Source of the DNA: Alphaproteobacteria bacterium
Lineage (GTDB): Bacteria > Pseudomonadota > Alphaproteobacteria > Bin95
NCBI GenBank assembly: GCA_022822125.1
Contig: JAJECF010000201.1
Location: 1 to 11,754 of the forward strand
Direction of reading: 5' to 3'
DNA: 11,754 nt
The translations under genes and the position numbers were made by a program. Positions 9,140 through 11,754 of the stretch are shown piece after piece. Within the stretch, counting starts at the first letter, position 1, and the number at the start of each line of letters is the position of its first letter. The notes under the pieces were generated by a model. The model saw nothing but the letters and a program-made list of their open reading frames with translations, did not search any database and was not told where the DNA came from.

Positions 9140-9175
9140 CCTCATCCCGAGTAGCGGCGCCAGCCGCGTATCGAG
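9140..9175 (+). repeat. Palindromic repeat, beta copy 2
   Basis: This 36-base module matches the reverse complement of 105-140 at 34 of 36 positions; the two differences are adjacent bases in the central loop (CC against TT). The outer arms are CCTCATCCCGAGTAG and CGTATCGAG, with GGC/GCC bases pairing inside. Together with the copy at 105-140 it shows that both loci carry the same subtype. Confidence 0.75.
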
Positions 9176-9198
9176 CAACGGCGGAGACGGCGCGGGCC

Positions 9199-9244
9199 GA
9201 TCCTTCGATACGCGCCCGCAAGCGGTCACTACTCAGGATGAGGA
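9199..9244 (-). repeat. Palindromic repeat, alpha copy 2
   Basis: An inverted copy of 22-69. TCCTCATCCTGAGTAG and GGGCGCGTATCGAAGGAT are shared exactly, and the loop between the CCGC/GCGG stem bases is two bases shorter. A truncated forward fragment, TCCTCACCCCGAGCAGCCGGG, follows at 9269-9289. Strong base pairing on both strands and the position between two convergent genes would suit a bidirectional transcription end, which is an inference. Confidence 0.75.
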
Positions 9245-9250
9245 CAGAGT

Positions 9251-9269
9251 GGCGGGACGCCTGTTTTTT
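9251..9269 (+). terminator. Weak T-tract terminator candidate
   Basis: GGCG-GGA-CGCC (4-base stem, 3-base loop) is followed by TG and six Ts. It would serve plus-strand transcription coming from the DUF1178 gene, about 330 bases upstream. The stem is short, so this is a weak call. Confidence 0.3.
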
Positions 9270-9301
9270 CCTCACCCCGAGCAGCCGGGCCGCCCCTTTT
9301 C

Positions 9302-10639
9302 TCAACGTCCCCCGACCGTCATCGCCTCGACCCTCAGCGTGGGAGCGTTGACGGCGCCGCGGAATACCAGGTCGTCGGCGGCGTCGAGGCCGAGCAGCAT
9401 CTCGCGCAGGTCCCCGGCTATGGTGATTTCGCTCACCGGCTCGGCGATCCTGCCGCCGCGAATCGCGAAACCCGCCGCGCCCTGGCTGTAGCGCCCGGCG
9501 ACGAGATCGACGCCATGCCCCATGAGCGCGGTGACGAACAGGCCGTTTTCGACCTCGCCGATCAGCTCTTCCGCCGAAAGGCGCCCCGGCTCCAGATAGA
9601 GGTTGGAGGAGGCGGGGCCGGGCGCGGACCCGGCGCTGCGAACGGCATGGCCGGCCGGAGACACGCCCAGTTGCCGCGCGGAGCGCAAATCCAGCAGCCA
9701 GGAGCGCAGCACCCCGCCCTCGACAAGGGCGCAGCGTGCGCAGGGCAGGCCCTCGGCGTCGAACGGGCGCGAGCCGTGCCCCCGCGGGCGGGACGGGTCG
9801 TCGATCAGCGCCATGCCCTCCTTCAGCACCGGCTCGCCCATGGCGTCCTTGAGGAAGCTCGTGCCGCGCGCCACGGCCGCGCCGTTGATGGCGCCGGCGA
9901 TCGCCCCGACCAGCCGTCCTGCAAGGCGCTGCTCGAAGACCACCGGCATCCTGGCGGTCTCCGGCTTGACGGGGCCCAGCCGGCGCACGGCGCGCTCGCC
10001 GGCGTTCCGGCCCAGTGCCGCCGGGTCCGCAAGGTCGGACGCATGAACGGCCTGGGACCAGTCATAGTCGCTCTCCATCGCCGTGCCCTCGCCGGCCAGG
10101 ACCGACACGGACAGCCCGCATCCCGACCTTCTATAGCCGCCGGCGAAGCCGTTGCTCGACACGAGCGCCACACGGGTTTCGCCGCCGCTGGCGCCCGCGC
10201 CTTCCGAATTGGTGACGCCCGCGACATCCAGCGCCGCAGCCTCGGCTTCCGCGGCCTTCCGGACCAGGTCTTCCGACGCCGGCTGGACGCCGTCGTAAAG
10301 GTCCAGTTCCGGCCGGTCCGCCGCCAGCAGCGCCGGCTCCGCCAGCCCGGCATGGGGGTCCTCGGGCGCGGCGCGGGCCATGGCGACGGCCCGTTCCACC
10401 AGCGCGGCCGCCGTGTCCGGCTGCCGGTCGGCGGTCGCCACCACCGCCTGGCGGCGCCCGACCAGCACGCGCAGCCCGGTCTTGCGCAGCTCCGAGCGCT
10501 CCATATGTTCGACCTTGCCGAACCGGACCGCCGCATCCAGCGAGCGGCTGTCGATATCGACGGCATCGGCCTCGTCGGCGCCCTGCGCGCGGGCCTTGCG
10601 CACAAGGTCGTCGAGGAAATTCAGGATATCGTTCGCCAT
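9302..10639 (-). CDS. TldE/PmbA-type metalloprotease subunit
   Basis: A 445-residue protein of the TldD/PmbA family. The N-terminal domain includes SRSLDAAVRFGKVEHMER (31-48) and the GLRVLVGRR strand (55-63). The C-terminal half carries SSNGFAGGYR (161-170), the conserved MGHGVDLVAGRYSQGAAGF stretch (373-391) and PVSEITIAGDLREML (401-415), then a TLRVEAMTVGG ending. It has no HExxxH zinc motif, as expected for the TldE/PmbA partner; the zinc site is in TldD, which is not in this window. In E. coli the TldD-TldE complex degrades unfolded peptides, matures microcin B17 and acts on the antitoxin CcdA. MANDIL at 10639 is chosen over an in-frame ATG seven codons upstream, since it matches the usual family start; the ribosome site (GGCGGATC) is weak. 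It stands alone, downstream of the phasin terminator. Confidence 0.95.
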   Translation of the reverse strand: MANDILNFLDDLVRKARAQGADEADAVDIDSRSLDAAVRFGKVEHMERSELRKTGLRVLVGRRQAVVATADRQPDTAAALVERAVAMARAAPEDPHAGLAEPALLAADRPELDLYDGVQPASEDLVRKAAEAEAAALDVAGVTNSEGAGASGGETRVALVSSNGFAGGYRRSGCGLSVSVLAGEGTAMESDYDWSQAVHASDLADPAALGRNAGERAVRRLGPVKPETARMPVVFEQRLAGRLVGAIAGAINGAAVARGTSFLKDAMGEPVLKEGMALIDDPSRPRGHGSRPFDAEGLPCARCALVEGGVLRSWLLDLRSARQLGVSPAGHAVRSAGSAPGPASSNLYLEPGRLSAEELIGEVENGLFVTALMGHGVDLVAGRYSQGAAGFAIRGGRIAEPVSEITIAGDLREMLLGLDAADDLVFRGAVNAPTLRVEAMTVGGR

Positions 10640-10704
10640 GATCCGCCGAGGATAGCCCATGAAGCCGCGGGCGTCTTGCCGCCGGCGCGAGAATGCCGCA
10701 ATGC

Positions 10705-10738
10705 AACAAAAAGGGCCGCTCCCTTGCAGGAGCGGCCC
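10705..10738 (-). terminator. Rho-independent terminator of the phasin gene
   Basis: Read on the minus strand, GGGCCGCTCC and GGAGCGGCCC form a perfect 10-base stem with a 6-base loop (TGCAAG), followed at once by TTTTTGTT. It lies 26 bases after the phasin stop and ends the transcript before pmbA. It is the clearest terminator in the window. Confidence 0.92.
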
Positions 10739-10763
10739 GGCGCGCAGGGGAGGAACAACGCGC

Positions 10764-11228
10764 CTATGATTTGGCGGCAGCGGCCTTTTGAGCAGGCTTG
10801 GCCGGCGGCGCGGCCATGGCGGCCGTTTCGTCCATCGCCTCGCGAATCCGCTTGTCGATCAGGCCGAACACCTCGCGGCCGGTCCCGGTGGACATCTCCG
10901 CAAGCTCCCCGGCGCCCGCAACCGCAGACTCCCAGGCGCCCTTGACGAACGCGGCGCTGCGCTCCGCCTTGTCCTCGAAGCTCGCCTCGCTGAAAAGCGC
11001 GTTCATATTGGCGGCGGAGGCCTCGACCGCCTCGCGGGCCAGCTCGCCCTGGCGGCGCATGAGGGCGCCCGCGCCCTCGAACGCCGTCTGGCCGGCCGCG
11101 GTCATCGCTTCGACATTCTTGCGGTGCAGCGCCATCGCGCCCTCCGCATCGAAGGCCGGGACCTTGAAATCGGCCATGAACCGGGCCGGGTCGAAATCGG
11201 CAAAGGGCATCTTGTACATGGTTGTCAT
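10764..11228 (-). CDS. Phasin family protein (PHA granule-associated)
   Basis: A 154-residue alanine-rich, almost wholly helical protein of the phasin_2 type. The N-terminal lead MPFADFDPARFMADFKVPAFD (7-27) is followed by the conserved amphipathic core, HRKNVEAMTAAGQTAFEGAGALMRRQ (35-60) and EAVEASAANMNALF (66-79). A further helical stretch runs to about 138, and the tail is Lys/Ala/Pro-rich (PPAKPAQKAAAAKS). Phasins coat polyhydroxyalkanoate granules and control their number and size. The start at 11228 has GGAACGGAGACG directly before it; the open frame runs upstream to 11309, but that ATG lies inside the probable promoter. It has its own promoter and a strong terminator, so it is probably monocistronic. 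phaP is the customary symbol, but several paralogues exist per genome, so none is assigned. Confidence 0.88.
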   Translation of the reverse strand: MTTMYKMPFADFDPARFMADFKVPAFDAEGAMALHRKNVEAMTAAGQTAFEGAGALMRRQGELAREAVEASAANMNALFSEASFEDKAERSAAFVKGAWESAVAGAGELAEMSTGTGREVFGLIDKRIREAMDETAAMAAPPAKPAQKAAAAKS

Positions 11229-11291
11229 CGTCTCCGTTCCTGTCTCGGGAGCCGCCTGCCGCAGAAGCCTGCAACCACCGTCTCGCAGCGC

Positions 11292-11320
11292 AATATCGTT
11301 ATGCTGCAACGCAGCGTCAA
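11292..11320 (-). promoter_or_regulatory. Sigma-70-type promoter of the phasin gene
   Basis: On the minus strand, TTGACG (11320-11315) and GATATT (11297-11292) are separated by exactly 17 bases. The -35 matches consensus at five of six positions and the -10 at four of six. Transcription would start near 11285, giving a leader of about 57 bases. An A-rich stretch lies just upstream (11323-11330) and could act as an UP element. The whole region falls in the 120-base gap between the regulator gene and the phasin gene. Confidence 0.7.
11303..11315. promoter_or_regulatory. Palindromic operator candidate (PhaR-like)
   Basis: GCTGC-AAC-GCAGC is a perfect 5-base inverted repeat with a 3-base centre, lying within the promoter spacer and touching the -35 box. 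It fits the CTGC-N3/4-GCAG pattern that I recall as reported for PhaR, the polyhydroxyalkanoate-sensing repressor of phasin genes in alphaproteobacteria. Related TGC/GCA-rich sites flank it: TGCGCTGCA at 11332-11340 upstream and GCAGCGCAA at 11285-11293 at the probable start site. A protein bound here would block RNA polymerase. No phaR gene is in the window. Confidence 0.55.
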
Positions 11321-11348
11321 GTGTTTTTTTGTGCGCTGCAATAATTTT

Positions 11349-11754
11349 TCAGCAGCGCCGCCCTTCGAGCATGGGCGCCCACCGCTTCAGGGCCCTGTCG
11401 AGACTGGCCATGGTGCGGCCCAGGTCCTCGCTGTCGTCCTGCAGCCAGACCCGCATCACGGAGAGGTGGATGCCGGCGAGCAGCTTGACCCGCAGCAGGC
11501 CGAACGGCGTGCGCGGCGGCGCGCCCGCGGCTTCCAGCATCCAGGCCATCGACCGGGCGAGCGCCGGCGCCAGCGGGGCGCCGGCCAGCGGATCGCGCCG
11601 CAAGTCGCGCCAGAACGCCTCAATGGTCGCGCGGTGGGGCTTGAGCGCGTCATAACGGCGCATCAGCAGGTCGAACAGCCGGTCGCGGAAGGACTCCGCC
11701 TCGCCGGTATCGGCTTCGGACAAGACGGCGGCGTCGATCCGCGCGACCGCCGCC
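11349..11754 (-). CDS. Probable TetR-type regulator, C-terminal part (runs off the edge)
   Basis: 134 residues of an open frame that continues beyond the right end; the N-terminal part is missing. The visible part is helical. It contains ESFRDRLFDLLMRRYDALKPHRATIEAFWRDL, RSMAWMLEAAG, then LLRVKLLAGIHLSVMRVWLQDDSEDLGRTMASLDRALKRW near the end. The run of VWLxDDSEDLxxTMxxLDRxL is typical of C-terminal ligand domains of alphaproteobacterial TetR regulators; COQ9-like proteins share a related fold and are the main alternative. The DNA-binding helix-turn-helix cannot be checked because it would lie outside. The internal TTG at 11723 is probably not the start, since the frame is open upstream of it. 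It is 120 bases upstream of the phasin gene on the same strand, so a regulatory link is possible but unproven. Confidence 0.65.
   Translation of the reverse strand, partial: AAVARIDAAVLSEADTGEAESFRDRLFDLLMRRYDALKPHRATIEAFWRDLRRDPLAGAPLAPALARSMAWMLEAAGAPPRTPFGLLRVKLLAGIHLSVMRVWLQDDSEDLGRTMASLDRALKRWAPMLEGRRC

Noticed and set aside
8933..9305. Minus-strand open frames of 96-98 codons in the repeat block
   Set aside because: Their translations come from the palindromic repeats (for example, peptide made from the CTGAGCTTGTCGAA linker), not from a conserved protein.
9302..10639. A toxin-antitoxin or microcin system around pmbA
   Set aside because: PmbA/TldE can act on microcin B17 and CcdA in E. 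coli, but no precursor peptide, toxin, antitoxin or modification gene is next to it here.
9515..10945. A 476-codon plus-strand open frame opposite pmbA and the phasin gene
   Set aside because: It runs through the phasin terminator and opposes two recognisable proteins; the translation has no family signature.
11323..11330. T-tract (seven Ts on the plus strand) as a terminator
   Set aside because: No stable hairpin precedes it on the plus strand and no plus-strand gene leads into it; on the minus strand it is an A-tract upstream of the phasin promoter.

Overview
This is a GC-rich chromosomal window, most likely from an alphaproteobacterium. The evidence is the alphaproteobacterial style of MreB/MreC/MreD/PBP2/RodA, a phasin of the proteobacterial phasin_2 type, a DUF1178 protein, and short palindromic repeats built on CATCCTGAGTAG...CGTATCGAAGGATG and CCTTCGRCAAGCTCAGGACAGG, which I recall as common in sphingomonads and related genomes. 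I cannot assign an order with confidence. There is no insertion sequence, prophage, CRISPR array, tRNA or rRNA. I found no previously undescribed multi-gene system; most of the window is core cell biology.

Layout. Positions 1-160 hold two palindromic repeats. Positions 161-2512 hold a three-gene minus-strand cluster, read in the order GNAT acetyltransferase, DadA/DauA-like FAD amino-acid dehydrogenase, HAD hydrolase, with overlapping stops and starts. Positions 2513-2625 are a divergent intergenic region with an AT-rich dyad. Positions 2626-8020 carry the elongasome operon mreB-mreC-mreD-mrdA-rodA, with genes touching or overlapping. A SAM-dependent methyltransferase (minus) overlaps the 3' end of rodA by 76 bases and starts 17 bases from a divergent DUF1178 zinc-ribbon gene. 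Positions 8922-9301 are gene-free and contain a cluster of the same palindromic repeats as at the left edge. Then come pmbA/tldE (minus), a monocistronic phasin gene with a clear promoter and terminator (minus), and the C-terminal part of a probable TetR-type regulator (minus) that runs off the right edge.

How the genes work together. MreB filaments, MreC, MreD, the transpeptidase PBP2 (MrdA) and the glycosyltransferase RodA form the lateral-wall synthesis machine that gives rod shape. The minus-strand trio looks like a small amino-acid or amine metabolism operon, but its substrate is unknown. The phasin coats polyhydroxyalkanoate granules. Its promoter carries a CTGC-N3-GCAG palindrome exactly in the 17-base spacer between -35 and -10, which resembles reported PhaR operators and is the best regulatory signal in the window.

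The observations most worth a second look are the phasin promoter/operator, the rearranged composite repeats present at two loci, the substituted substrate-site residues in the dehydrogenase, and the tight overlaps flanking the methyltransferase.
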